Assembly (NCBI RefSeq): GCF_000633355.1
Contig: NZ_AYMQ01000031.1
Coordinates: 1-64,000 of the forward strand
From: Serratia sp. H1w
GTDB lineage: Bacteria; Pseudomonadota; Gammaproteobacteria; Enterobacterales; Enterobacteriaceae
Direction of reading: 5' to 3'
DNA length: 64,000 nt
The first letter of the stretch is position 1. Every line of letters begins with the position of its first letter. The notes beneath the pieces were generated by a model. That model ran no database searches. It had not been told where the DNA came from and saw only the letters and a program-made list of their open reading frames with translations. Position numbers and translations under genes: made by a program. Below, one piece after another: positions 50,420-62,441 of the stretch.

Positions 50420-51343
50420 TTAAATCGAAGGCTTGAGGCCCGTCATGTTGCTCTTGCTGTTCTCCCGCGCAATCGTGAGGAATGGCGTAACCAATTCTGG
50501 CCTTGCGCTACCCCGCCGCCAGGCCAGGCCGATATCCAGCGGTTCCAGCAAATCCACCAGCTTGCGCGCTTCGATCATATTGCCCTCCAGCGACCAGGCG
50601 CGGTAAGCCATATCCGGCAGGATGGCTATGCCCATACCCGCTGCTACCAGGCTCCGCACCGCTTCAGTGGAAGCGGTCTTCATCGCAATCTCAGGTTTAA
50701 GGCCCGCTCGCCCCCAAATGCGCCGGGCATGCACGTCCATCTCATCGACGTTAAGCTGGATCAGCGGTTGCCCGGCCACGTCCGCCAGAGCGATGCTTTC
50801 GTGCTCCAGCAACGGATGCAGCGGCGGCAGCCACAGACGATAAGGGGAGTGCATCAACACTTCGGTCTGTAAGGCATCACGATCTTCAATGTTCGACAGG
50901 ATCAGCACCCCAATGTCGATCTCACCGCTGACCAGCAAATGCTCGATGTAAGGCCGTTCGTCCTCAATCACCTGGATAGTCACGTTGGGGTAGGCAGACT
51001 TGAAGCGCTTAAGCAGCTCCACCAGAAAATACCCGGCTACCAGGCTGGTGACGCCGATTGTCAGTTTGCCGCTCAGGCTTTCGGTGCCTAACTGCAAACT
51101 ACGTTTGGCGTTATCGACCGTCGCCAGGATCAGGTAAGACTGGCGCAGAAACTGGTGGCCCTGATGGGTCAGATTCATTCCTTTGGCGTGGCGCTCGAAC
51201 AGCCGCACGCCAATATCGGTTTCTAACTGCTGGATCGCCAGCGTCAGCGAAGACTGTGACACAAACACCGCCTGCGCGCCCGCCGAGATCGAACCGGTTT
51301 CGGCAACGGCAATAAAGTGGCGGATTTGGCGTAACGTCATCAT
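50420..51343 (-). CDS. LysR-family transcriptional regulator
   Basis: The winged-helix N-domain (TLRQIRHFIAVAETGSISAGAQAVFVSQSSLTLAIQQLE) is followed by a LysR substrate domain with two Rossmann-like lobes. GAGG precedes ATG 51343 by 9 nt; the ATG 51361 adds six residues. Lies 111 nt upstream of the polyamine genes on the same strand, so it is a candidate activator of that operon. The inducer is unknown. Another possibility is control of an unlinked gene. Confidence 0.85.
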   Translation of the reverse strand: MMTLRQIRHFIAVAETGSISAGAQAVFVSQSSLTLAIQQLETDIGVRLFERHAKGMNLTHQGHQFLRQSYLILATVDNAKRSLQLGTESLSGKLTIGVTSLVAGYFLVELLKRFKSAYPNVTIQVIEDERPYIEHLLVSGEIDIGVLILSNIEDRDALQTEVLMHSPYRLWLPPLHPLLEHESIALADVAGQPLIQLNVDEMDVHARRIWGRAGLKPEIAMKTASTEAVRSLVAAGMGIAILPDMAYRAWSLEGNMIEARKLVDLLEPLDIGLAWRRGSARPELVTPFLTIARENSKSNMTGLKPSI

Positions 51344-51474
51344 GGCAGCAACCTCAAACAAAACAGTTGGTTTGAGTGTAGATGCTCATCAATCAGCTAT
51401 CGGGAAATGTGTTAAAAACGCGATGTCGTTCGCTTTTTTAGAACGCAAAGAGAGAGGGAGCGCACAAAAACAAC

Positions 51475-51497
51475 AAAGCGCAGCCATGCTGCGCTTT
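51475..51497 (-). terminator. Rho-independent terminator of glnB
   Basis: AAAGCGCAGC-(3 nt)-GCTGCGCTTT is a perfect 10-bp stem, followed on the minus strand by GTTGTTTTTGTG. It lies 30 nt after the glnB stop codon. Confidence 0.85.
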
Positions 51498-51526
51498 GGA
51501 AGGACCAAACCAGACTCTATCGGCGA

Positions 51527-51874
<348 letters not shown>

Positions 51875-51878
51875 TTAA

Positions 51879-53501
51879 TTACCAATTTTTACGGCCAAAG
51901 CCGGAAGTGATCGGGTAGCGGCGGTCTTTGCCAAAGTTACGGGCGGTAATGCGCGGCCCAACGGCGGCCTGACGGCGTTTGTATTCGTTGATATCAACCA
52001 GACGGATCACCTTGCGCACCACGGCTTCTTCAAAGCCTTCGGCCACCAGATCGGCCACCGATTTATCGCGCTCGACATAGCCTTCCAGAATGGCATCCAG
52101 AATGTCATACGGCGGCAGGCTGTCCTGATCGAGCTGATCCGGTGCCAGTTCGGCAGACGGTGGGCGATCGATCACCCGTTGAGGGATCACATAGGAAACG
52201 GTATTACGGTATTCGGAAAGCTTGAACACCAGGGTTTTCGGCACATCTTTCAATACGTCGAACCCACCGGCCATATCACCATACAGCGTGCAATAGCCGA
52301 CAGCGACTTCGCTTTTGTTACCCGTAGTTAACACAATGCTGCCACGTTTGTTAGACAGCGCCATCAGCACTACCCCACGGCAACGGGCCTGCAGGTTTTC
52401 TTCGGTGGTATCCCGTGCGGTATCGGTAAACATCGGCGCGAGCTGGCCCATAAAGGCGTCGAACATCGGTTCAATCGAGACGATATCAAATTCGATGCCG
52501 AGGATTTCGGCCTCTTCCTTGGCATCGGCAATGCTGATATCCGCCGTGTAGCGGAACGGCATCATCAACGCCTGTACCTTGTCTTTACCCAATGCATCCA
52601 CGGCAATCGCCAGAGTCAGCGCCGAGTCGATCCCACCGGAAAGGCCCAGCACCGCGCCTTTGAAACCGTTCTTGGTCACATAGTCACGTACCGCCAGCAC
52701 CAGCGCCTCATACACCTGCGCCAGCTGTGGCAACTCTGCTGCCGGAGCTGTCATCGGCACCACTTCCAGGCCGTTGAACTCCACGCGCGTAACCTGCTCG
52801 GAGAAGGCCGCCAGGCGATGGGTCATATTACCCGCAGCATCAAAGACTTTTGAACAACCGTCGAAAATCAGCTCATCCTGGCCGCCGATCTGGTTGAGAT
52901 ACACCAGCGGCAGAGCGGTACGCTGGCAATGGCCCGCCATCAGCGTTTTACGGATATACGGCTTTTCACGGTTATACGGAGAAGCGTTAATCGACAGCAG
53001 GATCTCTGCACCCGCCGCTTTCGCCGCATCGACCGGTTCAGGGAACCACAGGTCTTCGCAAATCAGCAACCCAAGGCGGTAACCTTTCAATTCCACCACG
53101 CAGGTTTTATCGCCCGCATGGAAATAGCGCTTCTCATCGAATACGCCGTAGTTCGGTAGCTGTTGCTTGAAGTAACGCGCCTGCAAAACACCTGCGGAGA
53201 ACAGGGATAACGCATTATACAGCTTGCCATCTTCACGCCACGGGTGCCCAACCAGGATCGCCACATCGGCAGACGCCTGTTGCAAACGGCTTAGCTGAGT
53301 ATCGCAGCGCTGGTAGAAATCATCACGGTACAGCAGGTCTTCCGGCGGATAGCCAGACAGCGCCAGTTCGCTGAACATGACCAGATCGGCTCCCGCCTTC
53401 TGTTGCTCCTGCACGGTTTGCAACATGCGCTCGCTGTTGCCTTCAATATCGCCCACCAGCAAATTCAGCTGGGCCAACGCAATGGAAAGTGATCTGCTCA
53501 T
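51879..53501 (-). CDS. nadE: Glutamine-dependent NAD+ synthetase
   Basis: 540-residue two-domain enzyme amidating nicotinate adenine dinucleotide. The N-terminal nitrilase-like glutaminase has the Glu-Lys-Cys catalytic set in SELALSGYPPEDLL, KQQLPNYGVFDEKRYF and LICEDLWFPEPV. The C-terminal synthetase has the PP-loop LGLSGGIDSALTLA and the KSEVAVGY motif. It is unlike the short ammonia-dependent E. coli NadE (275 residues). In E. coli glrR is followed by glnB; here nadE lies between them. Confidence 0.95.
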   Translation of the reverse strand: MSRSLSIALAQLNLLVGDIEGNSERMLQTVQEQQKAGADLVMFSELALSGYPPEDLLYRDDFYQRCDTQLSRLQQASADVAILVGHPWREDGKLYNALSLFSAGVLQARYFKQQLPNYGVFDEKRYFHAGDKTCVVELKGYRLGLLICEDLWFPEPVDAAKAAGAEILLSINASPYNREKPYIRKTLMAGHCQRTALPLVYLNQIGGQDELIFDGCSKVFDAAGNMTHRLAAFSEQVTRVEFNGLEVVPMTAPAAELPQLAQVYEALVLAVRDYVTKNGFKGAVLGLSGGIDSALTLAIAVDALGKDKVQALMMPFRYTADISIADAKEEAEILGIEFDIVSIEPMFDAFMGQLAPMFTDTARDTTEENLQARCRGVVLMALSNKRGSIVLTTGNKSEVAVGYCTLYGDMAGGFDVLKDVPKTLVFKLSEYRNTVSYVIPQRVIDRPPSAELAPDQLDQDSLPPYDILDAILEGYVERDKSVADLVAEGFEEAVVRKVIRLVDINEYKRRQAAVGPRITARNFGKDRRYPITSGFGRKNW

Positions 53502-53600
53502 ATATCTAAGGTCTGCCATGCCACAACAAAGAAAACGGAGTGTAAATCATTCCGGCTTATTTGTTGAGAACCTGCGCATGCAGGTTCAGAAAAGAAAACA

Positions 53601-54941
53601 TCATTCTTTGAAATCGTTGGCATCCAGTTCATGACGCGACAACAATTTATAGAACTCAGTACGGTTACGGCCCGCCATTCGCGCGGCCTGGGTAACGTTA
53701 CCCTTGGTGATCTGCAACAGTTTACGTAAATAGTGTAATTCAAACTGGTTGCGCGCCTCGACAAAGGTCGGCAGCGCCGTGTTCTCCCCTTCCAGTGCCT
53801 GCTCGACCAGCGCTTCGCTGATCACCGGCGCCGTGGTCAAGGCCACACACTGCTCGATCACGTTCACCAGTTGGCGCACGTTGCCAGGCCAGCTGGCGGT
53901 CATCAGGCGTTTCATGGCATCGGATGAGAAGCTGCGTACGAAAGGTTTGTGGCGCAGTGCCGATGCACGCAATAGATGATTGGCCAGCAGCGGGATATCT
54001 TCGGCCCGCTCATTGAGCGCGGGTATTTTCAGGTTAACCACGTTCAGACGATAATAGAGATCTTCACGGAACTCGTTTTTTACCATCGCCTTGGGGAGAT
54101 CGCGGTGAGTAGCGGAAATGATGCGTACGTCGATATCCAGATCGCGGTTGCTGCCCAGTGGGCGAACCTTGCGTTCTTGCAGCACACGCAGCAATTTGAC
54201 TTGTAGCGAGAGCGGCATATCGCCAATCTCATCCAGGAACAGCGTGCCCCCCTCTGCCGCCTGGAATAGGCCTTCGCGGCTGCTGACAGCACCGGTAAAC
54301 GCGCCCTTGGCATGACCAAACAGCTCCGACTCCAGCAGTTGCTCTGGCAACGCGCCGCAGTTGATGGCAATAAAAGCCTTCTTGGCCCGTGGGCTGGCCG
54401 CATGGATCGCCTGTGCCAGCACTTCTTTGCCGGTACCGCTCTGACCGTTGATCAGCACGCTGACATCCGACTGGGCGACCATTTTCGCCTGTTCTAACAG
54501 CCGCAGCATAATCGGACTACGGGTGACAAAATCCTCACGCCAACTGTCATCACCGGCAGGCACCGATGACAGCGACAGCGCTTCATCGATTGCCTTGTAC
54601 AGCGCATCGCGATCGACCGGTTTGGTCAGGAAGCTGAATACCCCCTGCTGAGTCGCCGCCACCGCATCAGGGATCGAGCCGTGCGCGGTCAGAATAATCA
54701 CCGGCATCCCCGGCTGGTATTTCTGGATTTCGGCAAACAGCGCCATACCGTCCATTTCATCCATCCGCAGGTCGCTGATCACCAGGTCGATCTTTTCGCG
54801 GGCCAGCAGACGCAGGGCTTCTTGGCCGCTTTCCGCCGTGGTAACGTGAAAACCTTCGCTGGTCAGGCGCATTCCCAGCAGCTTAAGCAGGCTGGGATCG
54901 TCGTCAACCAACAAAAGATTGGCCGGTTTGCGAGCTGTCAT
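53601..54941 (-). CDS. glrR: Sigma-54 response regulator GlrR (QseF)
   Basis: 446 residues. The receiver domain has the phosphorylated Asp at about residue 57 ([11 protein letters not shown]); the AAA+ domain has Walker A GQSGTGKE, the sigma-54 contact GAFTGA and LFLDEIGD. A Fis-type C-terminal helix-turn-helix follows ([24 protein letters not shown]). It activates glmY, whose control region lies at 57.9-58.2 kb. It overlaps qseG by 4 nt. Confidence 0.96.
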   Translation of the reverse strand: MTARKPANLLLVDDDPSLLKLLGMRLTSEGFHVTTAESGQEALRLLAREKIDLVISDLRMDEMDGMALFAEIQKYQPGMPVIILTAHGSIPDAVAATQQGVFSFLTKPVDRDALYKAIDEALSLSSVPAGDDSWREDFVTRSPIMLRLLEQAKMVAQSDVSVLINGQSGTGKEVLAQAIHAASPRAKKAFIAINCGALPEQLLESELFGHAKGAFTGAVSSREGLFQAAEGGTLFLDEIGDMPLSLQVKLLRVLQERKVRPLGSNRDLDIDVRIISATHRDLPKAMVKNEFREDLYYRLNVVNLKIPALNERAEDIPLLANHLLRASALRHKPFVRSFSSDAMKRLMTASWPGNVRQLVNVIEQCVALTTAPVISEALVEQALEGENTALPTFVEARNQFELHYLRKLLQITKGNVTQAARMAGRNRTEFYKLLSRHELDANDFKE

Positions 54942-55819
54942 TGCGCTGGGGACTCCTTGTTAGCCGCAGGCGGCGTGTAGGTCTCTTCCGGTTCTACCGG
55001 CAAAGCGGTGCCCGTCTCAGTCGTCGGGGCAGGCTCGGCTGGTTCAACCGCCTTGGCTGGCGCAGCAGGCTTGCCACTGGCATCTGCTTTAGGCTGGGCC
55101 GCACTGCTTTCCGGGATTTCGCTCTGCAATTGCTTGCGTGACGAGAGCTGGCGTTCAATATCGGTCAGGTTCTCCAGCTTGCGGGAGGTATCCTGCAACT
55201 GGCTCTGTAGATGGATCTGGTTCTGGCGCAGCAAGTCGATCTGGCTGTCTGAACTTTCCTGCAGGCGCTGATAACGCGCCCGCTCATCAAACAGGTTAAC
55301 TTGCAATGCCTGTTGCTGACGCCACAGTTGCAGCAACGGACGCAGCGATGGCGGGAATTCCAGGCGGTAGCTGTTCAAGCGATCGATGATCTGGCGACGC
55401 TCGCTCGAGGTAGGCTCAGCGCTGCCCAGCAAAATACTTTGCTTGAACACGTTCTGCCAATTGCTGCCCGGCAGAGTCTTGGCCAATGCTCTTGCCTGCG
55501 TGGAACCAATACGATCGGCGCAATCCATCGCCCTCAGCCAATAGAGTGAGTTTTCCAAGGCTTCTTTTTCGTCAAGCTGCCATAGCGTATCGCACGGCGC
55601 AATGCGGTAATCCACCACCTTGGTGTCTGGGATCGCTTCCTGTTGCTGCTGAGCCGGGCCGCTACTAACGGCGCGATCGACACAGCCGATCAGCAGAAAC
55701 GGGGCAAAAAGAATGCTGCCCAAAAAAGAAAGCGAATGTTTGCCGAGCGGTGCGCGATAAGAGACACGCGGTGAACCTTCGGTCTGCGATTGATAAGCGC
55801 GATGAGACCCTTTGTACAT
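54938..55819 (-). CDS. qseG: Lipoprotein QseG
   Basis: Outer-membrane lipoprotein between the kinase and regulator genes; in E. coli it links to GlrK signalling. Signal peptide with lipobox LLIGC (Cys near residue 46 of the 293-residue frame). The central helical region matches E. coli QseG (LYWLRAMDCADR, WQNVFKQSILL, SSDSQIDLLRQNQ, RKLENLTDIERQLSSRK). The C-terminal 60 or so residues are Pro/Ala/Glu-rich and not conserved. Starts 3 nt after glrK. Confidence 0.9.
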   Translation of the reverse strand: MYKGSHRAYQSQTEGSPRVSYRAPLGKHSLSFLGSILFAPFLLIGCVDRAVSSGPAQQQQEAIPDTKVVDYRIAPCDTLWQLDEKEALENSLYWLRAMDCADRIGSTQARALAKTLPGSNWQNVFKQSILLGSAEPTSSERRQIIDRLNSYRLEFPPSLRPLLQLWRQQQALQVNLFDERARYQRLQESSDSQIDLLRQNQIHLQSQLQDTSRKLENLTDIERQLSSRKQLQSEIPESSAAQPKADASGKPAAPAKAVEPAEPAPTTETGTALPVEPEETYTPPAANKESPAQ

Positions 55820-55822
55820 TAT

Positions 55823-57259
55823 TTATTCATTCTCGGCGGTTAATGGCAATTCGATACGGAAGCAGACGTCGGCATCGGCCAGTTTGACCAATTTCAATTC
55901 GCCACGCATACGGCGAATGCAGTCTTGCGCGATGCTGAGACCCAGCCCGCTTCCTTTAACAGCCCCTTTTCGCTGGTGACTCCCCTGGAAAAAAGGCTCA
56001 AAAATCATGGTTTGTTCCGCTTCCGGGATGGCGCTGCCGGTATTGGCGACGTCAATCTGTACCCGTTGGCCGACCTGGCGGCTGCGGATCCAAATGTTAC
56101 CGGATTCCTTGCCGTAGTGCACCGCATTGGAGTAGAGATTATCCAGTACACGCATTAATAGCGTAGGCTCTGCCCAGCAGATTTCCGCCTCAAGTTTGAC
56201 TTCGGTGCGGATCATTTTGGCACGCGCTGGCAAACTGTGGGCGGCGACCACCATATCCACCAGTTCTTCCAGCTCGACGTTCTCATGCTCCGACGGGCCA
56301 TCCGCCAGTTTGCGGTTGTAATCCAGCAACTGCTCAATCAGCAATTGCAGATGGCGGCTGCTCTGATCGAGGATCGCCACCACCTCTTTCTGATCGGAGG
56401 TGAGCGGGCCTGCCACGCCATCCGCCAACAGCTCGGTGCCTTCACGCATACTGGCCAACGGCGTTTTCAGCTCATGGGAGATGTGGCGCAAAAACTCATG
56501 GCGCTGCGATTCCAGCCAGGCCAGACGTTCGCTCAACCAGATAATGCGCTGGGCCAGGGAACGCAGTTCGCGCGGGCCTTTAAAGGACGCAGTCATACCG
56601 ATCGGCCGCCCTTCCCCCAGGCGGTTAATCATACGCTCAACAGCCTTGACTGGCCCGATAATCATGCGGGTAAACAGCACCACCAACAGCACACTGACCA
56701 GGAACAGCAACAGCGCCTGCCAGCCAAAGTATTGGCCGCGCTCGGCGATGGCCTGTTGCAACTGCTGGCCACGGGAATACACCACGGTGCGAGTGGCCTG
56801 CACCATTTCGGCATTAGAACGTGAAAAAGACTCTAACAGCAGGGAAGCGTCCTTGTCCGGCCCGCTGCTCTGGCACTTGATGGTGGCAAGCTGGGTCAGC
56901 AGGGCGCGCAGCGTCTGGTAGTAGCGTTCGTCCGGCAGGATCGGCGCGTGGGCATCCAGCATCTGTGAATATTGCTTGCGCTGATTCTGGTATAAACGCT
57001 CCAGAGTGGGATCGACCAGTACGCAATACTGGCGATAGCTGCGCTCCATTTCCAGCGCGACGCTGGTCATGGCCTCACTGCGCCGGGCATCCACCAGCGT
57101 CGTGCGGTTGATATCCGCTGCCTGTGCGCTGAGATGATCCAGGCTTTGGTATGCCTGATAAGCCAATACCAACAGCGGTAACAGTACCAGCAGGAACGCC
57201 ATCACGACCAATTGGCGCAACGAGCGTGGGAATAGACGCCATCTTTTCAAAGAAATCAT
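55823..57259 (-). CDS. glrK: Sensor histidine kinase GlrK (QseE)
   Basis: Membrane sensor of the GlrKR system. An N-terminal helix (LVVMAFLLVLLPLLVLAYQ), a periplasmic domain and a second helix (FGWQALLLFLVSVLLVVLFTRM) lead to HAMP. The H-box is RHISHELKTPLASMREG; N-box, G1 and G2 (GSGLGLSIAQDC) follow. ATG 57259 (MISLKRWRLFPRSL) gives 478 residues, against 475 in E. coli; upstream codons to 57379 run into a repeat. It heads glrK-qseG-glrR. Confidence 0.95.
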   Translation of the reverse strand: MISLKRWRLFPRSLRQLVVMAFLLVLLPLLVLAYQAYQSLDHLSAQAADINRTTLVDARRSEAMTSVALEMERSYRQYCVLVDPTLERLYQNQRKQYSQMLDAHAPILPDERYYQTLRALLTQLATIKCQSSGPDKDASLLLESFSRSNAEMVQATRTVVYSRGQQLQQAIAERGQYFGWQALLLFLVSVLLVVLFTRMIIGPVKAVERMINRLGEGRPIGMTASFKGPRELRSLAQRIIWLSERLAWLESQRHEFLRHISHELKTPLASMREGTELLADGVAGPLTSDQKEVVAILDQSSRHLQLLIEQLLDYNRKLADGPSEHENVELEELVDMVVAAHSLPARAKMIRTEVKLEAEICWAEPTLLMRVLDNLYSNAVHYGKESGNIWIRSRQVGQRVQIDVANTGSAIPEAEQTMIFEPFFQGSHQRKGAVKGSGLGLSIAQDCIRRMRGELKLVKLADADVCFRIELPLTAENE

Positions 57260-57353
57260 CTCAGTATCTCTAGTCTGCCCCGATGCTAACCGACTATCCA
57301 GGGAGAGAAAAGCCCGACAGAGGATTAATGATATGCGGATAAGTAAAAACCGG

Positions 57354-57388
57354 CCCCTCACCCTAACCCTCTCCCACAAGGAGAGGGG
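57354..57388. repeat. CCCTCACCC / GAGAGGG inverted repeat, copy 5
   Basis: CCCCTCACCCTAACCCTCTCCC then CACAAGGAGAGGGG, then CCGTACGTGC as a near copy of the flank at 23611 (ATCGTCCGTGC). Begins about 95 nt upstream of the glrK start. Confidence 0.75.
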
Positions 57389-57431
57389 ACCGTACGTGCT
57401 ATAATTTTGCTCCCGTACCTGACCTCAACAC

Positions 57432-57456
57432 GGGCGCAGCATGCAGCGCCACTACG
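57432..57456. repeat. GCATGC-type palindromic repeat, copy 5
   Basis: GGGCGCAGCATGCAGCGCC then ACTACGCATT; matches the copy at 23654 in sequence and in distance from its GAGAGGG partner. Confidence 0.7.
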
Positions 57457-57484
57457 CATTACCTGAACACGGCTCCGGACAGCT

Positions 57485-57518
57485 CCCTCGTCCTTTGGGA
57501 GAGGGTTGGGGTGAGGGG
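57485..57518. repeat. CCCTCACCC / GAGAGGG inverted repeat, copy 6 (inverted)
   Basis: CCCTCGTCCTTTGGGAGAGGG then TTGGGGTGAGGGG. With the copy at 57354 it makes an inverted pair that brackets the palindrome at 57432, forming a composite of about 165 bp. Confidence 0.75.
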
Positions 57519-57626
57519 AAAATACCGGCTGGATCGCCAAAAAGCGTTATCCCCAAAAGAGGAAACTGATAGGTTTTGAAAACGTATAGAGGAAACAACG
57601 AAGGCAATGCGGTTTTGATTTGACGC

Positions 57627-57643
57627 TGGGGCATGATGCCCCA
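57627..57643. repeat. TGGGGCAT / ATGCCCCA inverted repeat
   Basis: A perfect 8-bp inverted repeat with a 1-nt centre, between the glmY terminator and the repeats before glrK. It can form a stem-loop in the glrK leader. Nothing else was found in 57519-57728. Confidence 0.5.
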
Positions 57644-57728
57644 TCGCAAGGAATATGTGGATGCCCTTACTCCTCGTCCCCAGGTGATGTAGCGCATGGC
57701 TGGCATCTGATTGGGACGAATAGCATCC

Positions 57729-57773
57729 AAAAAGTATCCGGAGTTGATGAACACTTCATCACAGTTGGATACT
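57729..57773 (-). terminator. Terminator of glmY
   Basis: On the minus strand GTATCC...GGATAC encloses GATGAA-GTG-TTCATC, and is followed by TTTTTGG. The position about 212 nt from the start fits the length of a GlmY/GlmZ-type RNA. Confidence 0.75.
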
Positions 57774-57940
57774 AGGCGGTGCCTCACTCCACGTGTCGCC
57801 CGATGCTTGATAAAGTCGCTTGCGCGTCTGTTATCGGTTTGGTTGGACGATAGGCACCATTTCTTAGGCATCATTCGGAGGCTTATGAGGCGCTGTTCCG
57901 TCTAAGACGTGGCCAATCATAAAAAGGTGAATGAGCAACT
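57729..57940 (-). ncRNA. glmY: Small RNA GlmY
   Basis: Decoy RNA that binds RapZ and so protects GlmZ, raising GlmS for amino-sugar synthesis. The 5' end at 57940 reads AGTTGCTCATTCACC, like the known start of GlmY, and shares with GlmZ the segments GCCTCATAAGC, AATGATGC and GTGCCTATCGTCC. It lies between purL and glrK, facing glrK, exactly as in E. coli. A sigma-54 promoter, GlrR boxes and a terminator complete it. Length about 212 nt, longer than the 184 nt of E. coli. The start and end are predictions. Confidence 0.85.
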
Positions 57941-57950
57941 GATAGACATA

Positions 57951-57968
57951 ATGCACCATCCGTGCCAA
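57951..57968 (-). promoter_or_regulatory. Sigma-54 promoter of glmY
   Basis: TTGGCACGGATGGTGCAT on the minus strand has the -24 element TTGGCAC and the -12 GC in GTGCA with standard spacing (one mismatch to TTGCA). The C of the -12 element is 13 nt from the predicted first base of glmY. Confidence 0.85.
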
Positions 57969-58074
57969 CTTTATAATTAAATTTTCAATTTACTGATTTA
58001 TAACATAAATTAATTTTAAAGCAGTTTATTCCCCTTAACTAACTCGGCTGCCTATGGGCAATAATCCGCCTTAC

Positions 58075-58092
58075 CGTCGTCAAATCACGACA
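58075..58092. promoter_or_regulatory. GlrR box 3 (one mismatch)
   Basis: CGTC-N10-GACA, one change from the GlrR motif TGTC-N10-GACA. Nearest of three boxes to the glmY promoter. Confidence 0.6.
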
Positions 58093-58122
58093 ACTTAATT
58101 CAAACGTTTTAACTACCATAAA

Positions 58123-58135
58123 AATCAACGAGTTA
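58123..58135 (+). promoter_or_regulatory. IHF site in the glmY control region
   Basis: AATCAACGAGTTA matches the IHF consensus WATCAANNNNTTR exactly. It lies between GlrR boxes, where bending would bring GlrR to sigma-54 polymerase. Confidence 0.6.
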
Positions 58136-58137
58136 AA

Positions 58138-58155
58138 TGTCACTTTTTAGAGACA
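58138..58155. promoter_or_regulatory. GlrR box 2
   Basis: Exact TGTC-N10-GACA. Directly next to the IHF site. About 170 nt upstream of the sigma-54 promoter. Confidence 0.82.
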
Positions 58156-58169
58156 TGCAATATAGCGTT

Positions 58170-58187
58170 TGTCTCAAAACACCGACA
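58170..58187. promoter_or_regulatory. GlrR box 1
   Basis: A second exact TGTC-N10-GACA, 32 bp from box 2, about three helical turns, so both faces align. Confidence 0.82.
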
Positions 58188-58214
58188 TAGACACTAACCA
58201 ATTAAAAAATAAAG

Positions 58215-58244
58215 AAATAAAAAAGGGCACCCACAAGGTGCCCC
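58215..58244 (-). terminator. Rho-independent terminator of purL
   Basis: GGGCACC-(5 nt)-GGTGCCC with TTTTTTATTT following on the minus strand, 30 nt after the purL stop codon. It separates purL from glmY. Confidence 0.88.
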
Positions 58245-58273
58245 AGTAAAATAGACATCAACTTCAGGTCAAA

Positions 58274-62164
<3,891 letters not shown>

Positions 62165-62260
62165 AATCAAAGTTCTCTCGTCTTCGAAGCAACTGGGTTC
62201 AGCACTTCATTGGGCGCAACAGGGGAAAACGCGCGCCATTATAGAGAATCCGCGCCGCCG

Positions 62261-62276
62261 ACGAAACCGTTTGCGT
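62261..62276. promoter_or_regulatory. PurR box upstream of purL
   Basis: ACGAAACCGTTTGCGT, whose reverse complement is ACGCAAACGGTTTCGT, fits the PurR consensus ANGCAANCGNTTNCNT fully and matches the box known before E. coli purL. It lies in the 277-nt purL-mltF gap. Nothing else recognisable is in that gap. Confidence 0.85.
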
Positions 62277-62441
62277 AGCTATTATTGATAAAAGCTTTTT
62301 CGGCAGCCGGATCTTCATAACGTATCAATAAAGTTGCGCGCTGGCGTAATGTTGCGCAAAATGCCCCGGCACTGGTGATTTAACCATGAAAAAAACCTTA
62401 TTGCGGTCAACATAAAGTGTGCATCTATTTGAGATAACTAT

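Noticed and set aside
57452..57874. 140-codon open frame on the minus strand between purL and glrK
   Set aside because: It overlaps the predicted glmY RNA and its terminator and ends inside a palindromic repeat; the translation has no recognisable domain or ribosome site.
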